A stretch of 64,000 nucleotides of DNA from Rhodococcus jostii RHA1 (lineage in GTDB: Bacteria; Actinomycetota; Actinomycetes; Mycobacteriales; Mycobacteriaceae), in NCBI RefSeq assembly GCF_000014565.1, contig NC_008268.1:4716501-4780500 (forward strand), read 5' to 3'. Within the stretch, counting starts at the first letter, position 1, and every line of letters starts with the position of its first letter. The notes beneath the pieces are model-generated. The model was not told the origin of the DNA. It worked only from the letters and a program-made list of their open reading frames with translations, and ran no database searches. This document shows, in pieces, positions 26,804-34,281 of the stretch. Position numbers and translations under genes: made by a program.

Positions 26804-27385
26804 CTAGCGGAGTTCGCGCGGCGAATCGACGTCGCGTCCCGACCCCAGGTCGGAGCAGTCGACCGTCTCGGCGCCGTGTGCGCCGAGGTACGTGCGTGCG
26901 CCGGAGTCGCCGGTGAGACTGCGCCGCAACGGTAGCCAGTGGTCCCGGCCGATCAGCACGGGGTGACCCGGACGGCCGGCGTAATGAGCCTGACGGAGCG
27001 CCGCTCGGGCGTCGCCGGGCGGCACCGACGCCACCCGCCGGATTGCGTCGACACCGAGGTCGGGGAGATCGACGAGGGTGATGACGACGGCATCGACGTC
27101 GTCGAACGTCGCCGCGACCTCCAGCCCCCGGCGCAGGGAGGCGGACAATCCCGACTGCCAGTCCTCCGCGATCCCGACGGTGACGGGGGCGCCGTCGGGA
27201 AGTAGGTCCTCGGCCTCCTCGGCGCGGGCACCGAGCACCACGACGGTGGGCTCGCATCCCGCGGCCGACAGCACTCGCACGCCGCGCGCGAGCCACGGTT
27301 CTCCGTCCGCGCCGACGACGAGTGACTTGGGCATGCCCATGCGCGAACCGGCCCCGGCCGCGAGCAGCACGCCCCCGATCGTCAT
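26804..27385 (-). CDS. MocA-like molybdopterin nucleotidyltransferase
   Basis: The 193-residue protein has the nucleotidyltransferase N-terminus LLAAGAGSRMGMPKSL, then VDAVVITLVDLPDLG and AHYAGRPGHPVLIGRDHW, the MocA/MobA-like pattern. MocA makes molybdopterin cytosine dinucleotide, used by hydroxylases of the xanthine dehydrogenase/CO dehydrogenase type. A matching molybdenum enzyme is encoded 7 kb away. It lies 35 bases after the IPNS-type dioxygenase gene and may share its transcript. Confidence 0.78.
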   Translation of the reverse strand: MTIGGVLLAAGAGSRMGMPKSLVVGADGEPWLARGVRVLSAAGCEPTVVVLGARAEEAEDLLPDGAPVTVGIAEDWQSGLSASLRRGLEVAATFDDVDAVVITLVDLPDLGVDAIRRVASVPPGDARAALRQAHYAGRPGHPVLIGRDHWLPLRRSLTGDSGARTYLGAHGAETVDCSDLGSGRDVDSPRELR

Positions 27386-27420
27386 CGTGGTCTCACCGGT
27401 CCGCGCTGCATGCGTTCAAC

Positions 27421-28413
27421 TTACTTTTCCTTGGCGAAGTTCGCGTTGACGCGCTGGTAGAGGTAGTCCTCGGCGGTGATGTCGGGGTACTTGCCCGCCG
27501 GTCCGGAGATGACGACGTCGCGGTTGGCCTGGGCGAAGAACGCGAGGCTGTAGCGGGCGCCGTGGTCGCCGTCCGGTCCGGGGTTCTTCACGCGGTGGAA
27601 GTTGGACGGCAACCGGTCGTCGCTCCACCGCATGAGCATGTCACCGATGTTGCAGGTGATCGCGTCCTCGGACGGCTCGATGGGCGTCCACTCCTGGGTG
27701 TCCATCTCCTTGCCCGGCAGCACCTGCAGACCGCCCTGGCCCTCCTGCTGGAACAGCAGCGTGAGGCAGTCGAAATCGGTGTGGGCGCCGGCGCGCCACA
27801 GGCCGAGGTCGCCGCGAAGGTGCTCCGGGATGGCGAAGTAGTGCAGCATCCGCAGGGTGCTCTGGTAGCTGTCCACCGACGGGTCGTGGGCCTCGGCGAA
27901 GAAGTTGCGCTCGAACCCGAGCTTGTCGGCGAAGCACGACAGCAGTCGCATGGCCACGTCCCAGCACTGCGCCTCGAATCCGAGCATCGTGTTGCGGAAC
28001 CCGGCCAGTTCCTCCTCGGTGGGCCACAGGTCGCCCATGTGCGGCCGGGTGATCTGGTACGACTCCTTCTCGTCGGGGACGCCGATGGACGGGCGCACCT
28101 GGGTTTTGCTCTCCCACCCGGAGTTGAAGCCCTTCTTCAGCGGGTACTGCGCCTTCACAGCTGAATCGAGGGCGAAGAACTGCTCGGACATCGCAAACGC
28201 CTGGCGCACGTCGGCGAGGTCGATGCCGTGGTTGTAGACCTGGAAGAACCCGACGTCGACCGCCGCGTTCCACAGCTGTTCGGTGATGTCGGAGCGTCGA
28301 GCATCGAAGTCCGAGAGGTCGATTCGGCGGATCTCGCGGTCGGTGGTCTCGGTCCCGAGCCCACCCATGCGGGATTCCTTGGCGAGCTCGTTCAGCGTGT
28401 GGCTGCCGGTCAT
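27421..28413 (-). CDS. IPNS-type 2-oxoglutarate/Fe(II) dioxygenase
   Basis: The 330-residue protein (ATG 28413) has the non-haem iron facial triad His211-x-Asp213 (AGAHTDFD) and His273 (NFHRV), with Arg287-x-Ser289 (RYSL) for the 2-oxoglutarate carboxylate. The N-terminal segment (FFQVYNHGIDLADV) is that of the isopenicillin-N-synthase family. Substrate is unknown. A second family member lies in the purine island at 43.2-44.2 kb. A repeated ATTACATGCAATC box precedes the start. Confidence 0.85.
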   Translation of the reverse strand: MTGSHTLNELAKESRMGGLGTETTDREIRRIDLSDFDARRSDITEQLWNAAVDVGFFQVYNHGIDLADVRQAFAMSEQFFALDSAVKAQYPLKKGFNSGWESKTQVRPSIGVPDEKESYQITRPHMGDLWPTEEELAGFRNTMLGFEAQCWDVAMRLLSCFADKLGFERNFFAEAHDPSVDSYQSTLRMLHYFAIPEHLRGDLGLWRAGAHTDFDCLTLLFQQEGQGGLQVLPGKEMDTQEWTPIEPSEDAITCNIGDMLMRWSDDRLPSNFHRVKNPGPDGDHGARYSLAFFAQANRDVVISGPAGKYPDITAEDYLYQRVNANFAKEK

Positions 28414-28430
28414 CGTGTCTCTCCATTCTT

Positions 28431-28444
28431 GATTACATGCAATC
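28431..28444. promoter_or_regulatory. Palindromic box upstream of the dioxygenase
   Basis: GATTACATGCAATC is a near-perfect dyad (GATTnCATGnAATC), 17 bases before the dioxygenase start. The core 13 bases recur in the same orientation at the other end of this divergent promoter region, which suggests an operator for a dimeric regulator. The regulator is not known. Confidence 0.55.
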
Positions 28445-28564
28445 TTGCGTGTTTGGCCCACTATTGCGCGTAAACGTGACGAGGAACGTCTCGGATGTGA
28501 CGTGCGAGTTAAATGCATGAGCGGCACATAAGTTAAGTCGGCGGCCCGACGGACCAAGCAAAAA

Positions 28565-28577
28565 TTACATGCAATCC
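28565..28577. promoter_or_regulatory. Second copy of the ATTACATGCAATC box
   Basis: An exact 13-base repeat of the box at 28432-28444, located 81 bases upstream of the hydrolase start. The spacing between the two copies is 133 bases. Together they would let one regulator control both divergent genes. Confidence 0.55.
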
Positions 28578-28658
28578 ATGCTTCGCACCCCCGGCGCGGC
28601 ATGCACCGTAGACTGGCCGGTGGCCTCGACACGCCAAACAGTCGGAACGGACGGACAC

Positions 28659-29603
28659 ATGGTGGATCCGAACAGAGTCGGCGAACCTTCCCGGCAGGAG
28701 TTCGCGCAGCAGTGGGGCGGCTCCGGCAGCGTCGTCGACCTCGACGGTCCCGTCCACTGGGTCGAATACGGTGCCGACACCGGATCTCCTCCCGTGGTGA
28801 TGGTTCACGGACTCGGCGGCTCGCATCTCAACTGGGTCCGGATCGCACCGGCCCTCGCGGAGCGCACCCGGGTGCTGACCGTGGATCTCCCCGGATTCGG
28901 GCTCAGTCCGTCCGGGCGCCGCCGGACGGGGGTCGGCGCCAATGCGAAGGTGCTGCATCGTTTCCTCCGCGACGTCGTCGGCGGTCCCGTGATCCTGATG
29001 GGCAACTCGATGGGCGGCATGATCTCGCTGTTCGAGACGGCGGCGCACCCCGAGGCGGTTTCGGCGCTGGTTCTCGTCGACCCCGCACTTCCTGTCGCGC
29101 AACGAATCCCGGACCCGCGGATCGCCGCGCAGTTCGCGATGTACTTCACGCCGTTCGTGGGGGAGCGGTTCCTGCAGTACTCGAGCAGGAAGTTGACGGA
29201 CCGGCAGTTGGTCGAGCGGATGATCGACCTGTGCTTCGCCGAGCCGAGCCGGGCGTCGGAAGATTCCCTCGACGCCGCAGCGGCTCTCGCGGGATACCGG
29301 CGCGGGCTGCCGTCCGAGGATGCGGCGTTCCTTCAGGCCAGCCGGTCGCTCATGCGGGTCCTGGCTCGCCCGCGCCGATACCTCGACACCATGCGGTCGA
29401 TCGCACAACCCGTTCTCCTGCTCCACGGCGACCGCGACCGACTGGTCCCGGTCGCGGCGGCCCGCAAGGTGGCGACGGCAAACCCGCGGTGGGACAGCGT
29501 GATTCTCGGCAACGTGGGGCACACCCCGCAGCTCGAGGTTCCCGACACGATGCTCGACCACGTGCTCACGTGGGTGGACCGGCACGGACTGATCGACGCC
29601 TAG
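28659..29603 (+). CDS. α/β hydrolase
   Basis: The 314-residue enzyme (ATG 28659 preferred over the longest frame, which runs back into the repeat box) has the oxyanion motif VHGLGGSHLNW, nucleophile elbow GNSMGG, acid HGDRDRLVP and His in GHTPQLE. It is a cytoplasmic esterase or C-C hydrolase of unknown substrate. It converges with the LysR gene, overlapping it by four bases. Confidence 0.8.
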   Translation: MVDPNRVGEPSRQEFAQQWGGSGSVVDLDGPVHWVEYGADTGSPPVVMVHGLGGSHLNWVRIAPALAERTRVLTVDLPGFGLSPSGRRRTGVGANAKVLHRFLRDVVGGPVILMGNSMGGMISLFETAAHPEAVSALVLVDPALPVAQRIPDPRIAAQFAMYFTPFVGERFLQYSSRKLTDRQLVERMIDLCFAEPSRASEDSLDAAAALAGYRRGLPSEDAAFLQASRSLMRVLARPRRYLDTMRSIAQPVLLLHGDRDRLVPVAAARKVATANPRWDSVILGNVGHTPQLEVPDTMLDHVLTWVDRHGLIDA

Positions 29604-30499
29604 GTTTCGGCCGATCCGCGGGACCCGGCAATCGACTGTGCGAGCGCGCGGAACAGGTGGGTGAGTTCGGGTCTCGTCGCCGTTCCGCTCCGGACGACCC
29701 CGCACACCGGGATGCGCAGTCGGTCGTGCGCCTCGCGCAGAAAGCTCAGTCCGCGACGGGGAGTCGCGTCGGCCGTGTCGGCGTACAGCACCGTCCACGA
29801 CCGCGGGGTCGTGAGGACGTCGAGGGTGGCGGTGTGGTCGCTGGGAATCGACGGTCCGAGCATGACCCGCTGTCCGACCTGCCGGAACGCGTCCTCGACC
29901 ACGGTGTGGATCAGGATCTGACTGCTGCGTGGCGGCAGCAGCAGGGGGTACGGCGCCAGTTCGCTCAGATCGACGGTCGAGACCCCTGCCAGCGGGTGTT
30001 TGCTCGACGTGACGATCACCAGGTCCTCGAGCCCGAATTCCACGGTTTCGAGGCCCGGCCGGTCGACGCCGCCGCGGATGAGCGCGAGGTCGGCGTCGCC
30101 CGACGCGACGGCGGTCATCCGGTCGGTGAAGTCCTTGATGACGAATTCGATGTCGAGTTGTGGGAAGTCTTCGCGGACAGCCGATATCGCCTCGAGGCTC
30201 TGTGTCGCGAAGCTCATGCTCGCGCTGATGCGGAGCCGGTTGCGGGGATCGAGTCCCACCGACAGCGCGCGGGCCTCGAGGCCCATCATCTCCGCCGCGA
30301 TGGGCATGAGCCGTTCGCCGGCCGCGGTCAGCCGCGTCGCGCGTGTCGACCGCTCCAGGAGGGTGGTGCCCAACTCGTGTTCGAGCTTGGCGATCTGGTG
30401 GCTGATCGCCGACTGGGAAATGAAGCAGCGTTGCGCCGCGCGCGAGAAACTGCCCTCCTCGCCGACCGCGAGGAAGTAGCGAAGCTGTCGGAACTCCAT
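29600..30499 (-). CDS. LysR family transcriptional regulator
   Basis: The 299-residue regulator has the LysR HTH (FRQLRYFLAVGEEGSFSRAA then ISQSAISHQIAKLEHELG) and a periplasmic-binding-like effector domain. It is divergent from NDH-2 and convergent with the α/β hydrolase. LysR proteins usually act on the divergent promoter, and an interrupted repeat is present there. Confidence 0.85.
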   Translation of the reverse strand: MEFRQLRYFLAVGEEGSFSRAAQRCFISQSAISHQIAKLEHELGTTLLERSTRATRLTAAGERLMPIAAEMMGLEARALSVGLDPRNRLRISASMSFATQSLEAISAVREDFPQLDIEFVIKDFTDRMTAVASGDADLALIRGGVDRPGLETVEFGLEDLVIVTSSKHPLAGVSTVDLSELAPYPLLLPPRSSQILIHTVVEDAFRQVGQRVMLGPSIPSDHTATLDVLTTPRSWTVLYADTADATPRRGLSFLREAHDRLRIPVCGVVRSGTATRPELTHLFRALAQSIAGSRGSAET

Positions 30500-30536
30500 G
30501 ACCTGAGGTTACGTCCTTCGGTGAAGACTTATGAGC

Positions 30537-30560
30537 AATCGAGATAACACAATTTCGATT
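30537..30560. promoter_or_regulatory. Interrupted inverted repeat upstream of LysR gene
   Basis: AATCGA and TCGATT, perfect six-base arms separated by 12 bases, lie 38 bases before the LysR start in the AT-rich divergent region shared with ndh. The T-N11-A-like geometry fits a LysR site. Short arms make chance occurrence possible. Confidence 0.4.
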
Positions 30561-30653
30561 TCCCCAGCTTACTGGCGATTAACCACGGGCGATCCCTAAT
30601 GTGGAGCTCATACGCGGCGCTAAGTAGACGCCAGAAGCAGTAGGAGGTTTTCG

Positions 30654-31958
30654 GTGGATCGCACACAAGTCGTCATCGTGGGATCGGGATTCGGCGCCCT
30701 CGCGGCGGCGAAGAAGCTCGGCAAGGCAGGCACGCCGTTCGTGCTGATTTCCGAGACCACCGAGCATCTGTTCCAGCCCCTTCTGTACCAGGTCGCCACC
30801 GGTGTCATCTCGCCCGGCGAGATCGCCCCGTCCATCCGCGCGATCCTCGCCAAGTACCCCAGCGGCGACGTCCGGCTCGGACGCGTCGTCGACGTCGACC
30901 CGGACAAGAAAGAGGTCGTCTACGAGGCCGGCGGGGTCAGCCACACGATCGGCTACGACAGCCTGATCGCCGCGACCGGCGCCCGGCAGGCCTACTTCGG
31001 CCACGACGAGTTCGCCGAGGTCACGTACGCGCTCAAGACGGTCGCCGACGCCGACCGGCTGCGCAGGCAGATCGTCCGCTGCTTCGAGGAGGCGCACACC
31101 ACCTCCGACCCGGAGCGTCGCCGCGACCTGCTGCACTTCATCGTGATCGGTGCCGGTCCGACCGGTGTCGAACTGGCAGGTCAGATCAAGGAACTGGCGG
31201 GCCGCTACTTCGAGAAGTCGCTCCGCGACATCACGTCCGAAGACGTCACCGTCACCCTCGTCGAGGGTGCGGGGGAGACGCTGCCCGTGTTCGGCGGCAA
31301 GCTCAGCAAGTACACCCAGGACTCGCTCGAACGGGCCGGTGTCGAGGTGGTGCTGGGCACGATGGTGACCGACATCGACGAACACGGCGCCACCCTGTCG
31401 TCGCCGAGCACCGGCTTCGAGAAGCGCCTCACGGCGGACACGATCATCTGGTCGGCAGGCATCCAGGCCAACGACTTCGCTGCGGTGCTCGCGGAACGGA
31501 CCGGCTGCGAGACCGGCCGCGGCGGCCGTCTGCTGGTCGACGAGGACCTCACGGTGGGTCGCTACGACGACATCTACGCGATCGGCGACATGGCGTCGCT
31601 GAACAACCTGCCCGCGCAGTCGCCGTTCGCGATGCAGGGTGGGCGGCACGTCGCGGCCATCATCACCGGGAAACGCGCCCTCGGTACGCCGTTCACGTAC
31701 CGCGACAAGGGCAGCATGGCGATCATCAACCGGTTCCGTGCGATCACCCGCGTGGGCAAGATCGAGCTGACCGGTGTGCTCGCCTGGTTCCTGTGGCTCG
31801 CCGTGCACCTCGTCTACCTGGTCGGATTCCGCAACCGGTACGTCGCGGTGATGTCGTGGTGCGGTTCGTTCCTCGGACACCGGCGCCCGCACTTCCACTA
31901 CGCCCAGGAAATCGAACCTGCCGAGCTGCGCGAGCAGCGGGAGGACGCCGCGGCCTAG
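30654..31958 (+). CDS. ndh: Type II NADH dehydrogenase (NDH-2)
   Basis: The 434-residue flavoprotein oxidises NADH and reduces quinone at the membrane without pumping protons. It has the FAD fold VVIVGSGFGALAAAKKL, the block LFQPLLYQVATGVISPGEIA, NADH fold FIVIGAGPTGVELAGQI, and YAIGDMASLNNLPAQ. A late hydrophobic stretch (WFLWLAVHLVYLVGF) is the usual membrane anchor. It starts at GTG, with AGGAGG six bases upstream. No second respiratory gene is nearby. Confidence 0.9.
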   Translation: MDRTQVVIVGSGFGALAAAKKLGKAGTPFVLISETTEHLFQPLLYQVATGVISPGEIAPSIRAILAKYPSGDVRLGRVVDVDPDKKEVVYEAGGVSHTIGYDSLIAATGARQAYFGHDEFAEVTYALKTVADADRLRRQIVRCFEEAHTTSDPERRRDLLHFIVIGAGPTGVELAGQIKELAGRYFEKSLRDITSEDVTVTLVEGAGETLPVFGGKLSKYTQDSLERAGVEVVLGTMVTDIDEHGATLSSPSTGFEKRLTADTIIWSAGIQANDFAAVLAERTGCETGRGGRLLVDEDLTVGRYDDIYAIGDMASLNNLPAQSPFAMQGGRHVAAIITGKRALGTPFTYRDKGSMAIINRFRAITRVGKIELTGVLAWFLWLAVHLVYLVGFRNRYVAVMSWCGSFLGHRRPHFHYAQEIEPAELREQREDAAA

Positions 31959-31967
31959 CCTGGGTCC

Positions 31968-32432
31968 ATGACCGTCACCAGCGCTGGAGTACTCCTGTAT
32001 CGCACCGACGATGCGGGGGTGCTCCAGTTGTGGATCGTGCACATGGGTGGCCCGTTCTGGGCGCGCAAGGACGAGGCCGCGTGGTCGATCCCCAAGGGCG
32101 AATACGTCGAGGGCGAGGATCCCTACGCGGCCGCACTGCGCGAGTTCGAGGAAGAGATCGGCGCGCCGCCGCCGGCCGTCGAGTACGAGCTGCTCGGCGA
32201 ATTCCGGCAACCCTCACGCAAGCTGATCACCGTCTACGCGGCGGAGGTGAGCGAGGACGTCACGTTCGTCGAGAGCAACACGTTCGAACTGGAGTGGCCG
32301 CCGCGGTCGGGGAAGCGTCAACAGTTCCCCGAGGTCGACGACGCCCGCTGGTTCCCGGCGGATGTGGCCGAGACGAAACTGGTCAAGGGGCAGCGTCCGA
32401 TAATCCAGGCCTTGCGCCTTCGCCGCCCGTGA
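31968..32432 (+). CDS. NUDIX hydrolase
   Basis: The 154-residue hydrolase has a Nudix box from WSIPKGEYVEGEDP to REFEEEIGA (GxxxxxExxxxxAxREFxEExG). It starts nine bases after ndh and may share its transcript. Nudix enzymes cleave nucleoside diphosphates linked to another moiety; the substrate is open. Its stop codon forms the left half of the palindrome into which the IS1182-family element inserted. Confidence 0.85.
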   Translation: MTVTSAGVLLYRTDDAGVLQLWIVHMGGPFWARKDEAAWSIPKGEYVEGEDPYAAALREFEEEIGAPPPAVEYELLGEFRQPSRKLITVYAAEVSEDVTFVESNTFELEWPPRSGKRQQFPEVDDARWFPADVAETKLVKGQRPIIQALRLRRP

Positions 32433-32436
32433 GTAC

Positions 32437-32462
32437 TTGTTAACCGCCGGGGGGCTGTTGCG
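32437..32462. repeat. Left terminal inverted repeat of the IS
   Basis: The end reads TTGTTAACCGCCGGGGGG, then CTGTTGCG. Against the right end, 22 of 26 bases match when read inward. Confidence 0.85.
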
Positions 32463-32535
32463 GAATTGAGTGAGGGTGGTTTGGTTCTCTCGTGACTTGG
32501 CGGGTGCCGGTGCGGGCGGGGGTGTCCCCGCCTGG

Positions 32536-34209
32536 TCATGAGGTGGCCGGGAGCGGGGTGCCTGCGGTCAGGTGGGTGAGGATCTTGCCCAGGTTGTGCA
32601 CTGCGGCGTGGAACGCCCATTCGCTGCGGGCGCGGTCGAGGCCGCGGCTGGTGAAGCGGCGGAATCCGAGGTTGTGTTTGGCGTGCCCGAACACGGTTTC
32701 GGCGATGGGTGAGCGTTTGCGGTAGGTGGCGATGCCGGCCTCGGTGCGCAGCCGGCGGGTCATGGCCTGGATCGGATCCGCTTGCGGCGGTGGCGGTCCG
32801 GTGACCGGATCAGCGGCGGCGGCAGCCTCGAGGTGATGGGATTTGCCGGTGGCGATCAACCGGTCCGGGCCCGGCGAGGTGAGATTGGCGCGGGAGCAGT
32901 AGCCGGCGTCGAAGAGCATCACCCCGATCAACTCCTCCGGGGCCGGGGCCGGGGCCGGGCGGGCAGGGTCCGCGCCGACCGGGTTCGTGTCGCGGCGGGA
33001 GGTGTCGATCAGCTGCGCGGCCTTGCCTGCCTTGTCGACCATGTCGGGGAAGTAGTCGTAGTCGACCGGGCCGGTCCCGACTCCGGTGGCCAGGATCAAC
33101 CCGTCCGCACTGGTGAAGGCCTGGCAGTTGTAGCCCTGCAGCCACCCGCCGCCGCGCAGCGGCTGCAACCGCGAATCGGGGTCGGTGATGTTGCGGCGCC
33201 GCTGCCCGGCGGCAGCGGTGCGCTCACCCTGCTTGCGCAGGGCGGTGTCGAGTTCGGTGCGCCGACGCCGCACCAGGTGGTGCTCGTCGACCGGTTTCGG
33301 AACGAACCCGCCCCCGCCCCCTGACGCGGTGCGCCCCCGGAACCGCTCGATCACCGCCTGCTGGGCGGCGACCGCCTCGGCCAGACGCCGCTCGGCGGCG
33401 GCGACCTCGGCCCCGACCGGCACCCGGCCCATCACCGTCTCACCCGCGTCGAGCCGGGCCAGGTAGTCCTGTGCCTTCCCGTCCCGCTCGGACTGTTCGG
33501 CCTGCTTCTGCGCGTCGAGCTGGGCCAACGCCTCGGCGATGCGTGCCGAGCGGGTCGTGGGATCGGCCAACTCCGCCGGCACCTGCCCCGGGCCCGGATC
33601 GTCCTCGCCGTAGAGGTCGTCCTCGGCGTCATCGGTGGCGGCGTGCGCGGCCGCCGCGGCCGCGGCGATCCGCGCGGCCTCCGCCTCGGCTGCCCGGCGC
33701 AGCCCGTCCTCGGTGCGGTTGGCGTCCTTCGATGCGTTCGAGGCGATCTTCACCCCGTCCAACGCGATCGTCTCGAGCCGGCCCAGACCCAACCGTGCGG
33801 CCAGGATCAGGACCTGCGTGAACAGGGCCTCGCAGGCGGTGTGGTTGTCCTTGCGGAACCGTGAGATCGTCACGTGATCGGGGGCATCGCCGGCGCAGAT
33901 CACCCGGTAGGACACCACCTCCGAGCAGGCCCGCTCGATCTGCCGCGACGACCGCACCCCCCGCGACCACGACCACACCAGCAGGGTCACCAGCATGTCC
34001 GGGTCGTACCCGGCCCGCCCGGCGCCTCCGGTGCGGCGAGAGTCATGAAAGGCACTGGTGTCGAGATGGGTGTCGACGATCTCGATCACCGTCCACACCG
34101 GATGCGTGGGCGGCACCCACTCCCGCATGTCCGGTGGCAACAAAAACTGCTGGTCACGATTCACCGGTCGATATCCCTTGGCCACCAACACATTATTCAG
34201 GAAACCCAA
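32536..34209 (-). CDS. IS1182-family transposase
   Basis: The 557-residue transposase has an N-terminal block (FLLPPDMREWVPPTHPVW), a DDE-type core (LETIALDGVKIASNASKDAN, VMLFDAGYCS) and a C-terminal YRKRSPIAETVFGHAKHNLG with the catalytic Glu. A long alanine/acidic coiled insertion separates the first two. The longest frame starts at TTG 34209; a GTG a few codons later is possible. The reading frame is intact, so the element may still be active. Confidence 0.88.
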   Translation of the reverse strand: MGFLNNVLVAKGYRPVNRDQQFLLPPDMREWVPPTHPVWTVIEIVDTHLDTSAFHDSRRTGGAGRAGYDPDMLVTLLVWSWSRGVRSSRQIERACSEVVSYRVICAGDAPDHVTISRFRKDNHTACEALFTQVLILAARLGLGRLETIALDGVKIASNASKDANRTEDGLRRAAEAEAARIAAAAAAAHAATDDAEDDLYGEDDPGPGQVPAELADPTTRSARIAEALAQLDAQKQAEQSERDGKAQDYLARLDAGETVMGRVPVGAEVAAAERRLAEAVAAQQAVIERFRGRTASGGGGGFVPKPVDEHHLVRRRRTELDTALRKQGERTAAAGQRRRNITDPDSRLQPLRGGGWLQGYNCQAFTSADGLILATGVGTGPVDYDYFPDMVDKAGKAAQLIDTSRRDTNPVGADPARPAPAPAPEELIGVMLFDAGYCSRANLTSPGPDRLIATGKSHHLEAAAAADPVTGPPPPQADPIQAMTRRLRTEAGIATYRKRSPIAETVFGHAKHNLGFRRFTSRGLDRARSEWAFHAAVHNLGKILTHLTAGTPLPATS

Positions 34210-34251
34210 GGTCAGGGCATGGTGCCACGCGGGCGCTCCGTCCCGGGATTT

Positions 34252-34277
34252 CGAAACAGCCCCCCGGACGTTAATAA
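34252..34277. repeat. Right terminal inverted repeat of the IS
   Basis: Read inward on the minus strand it begins TTATTAACGTCCGGGGGG, then CTGTTTCG, the partner of the left end with four mismatches. Confidence 0.85.
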
Positions 34278-34281
34278 GTAC

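Larger units (their letters stand above)
32437..34277. mobile_element. IS1182-family insertion sequence
   Basis: The 1841-base element carries one transposase and has 26-base imperfect terminal inverted repeats (22 of 26 identical). It is flanked on both sides by GTAC (32433-32436 and 34278-34281), or AGTACT if counted as six, consistent with a target duplication. Joining the flanks restores a palindrome spanning the two convergent stop codons. Boundaries were set from the repeats and flanks, not from a database. Confidence 0.88.

Noticed and set aside
30601..30653. Riboswitch or leader RNA before ndh
   Set aside because: The short leader has no stable structure beyond the ribosome site.
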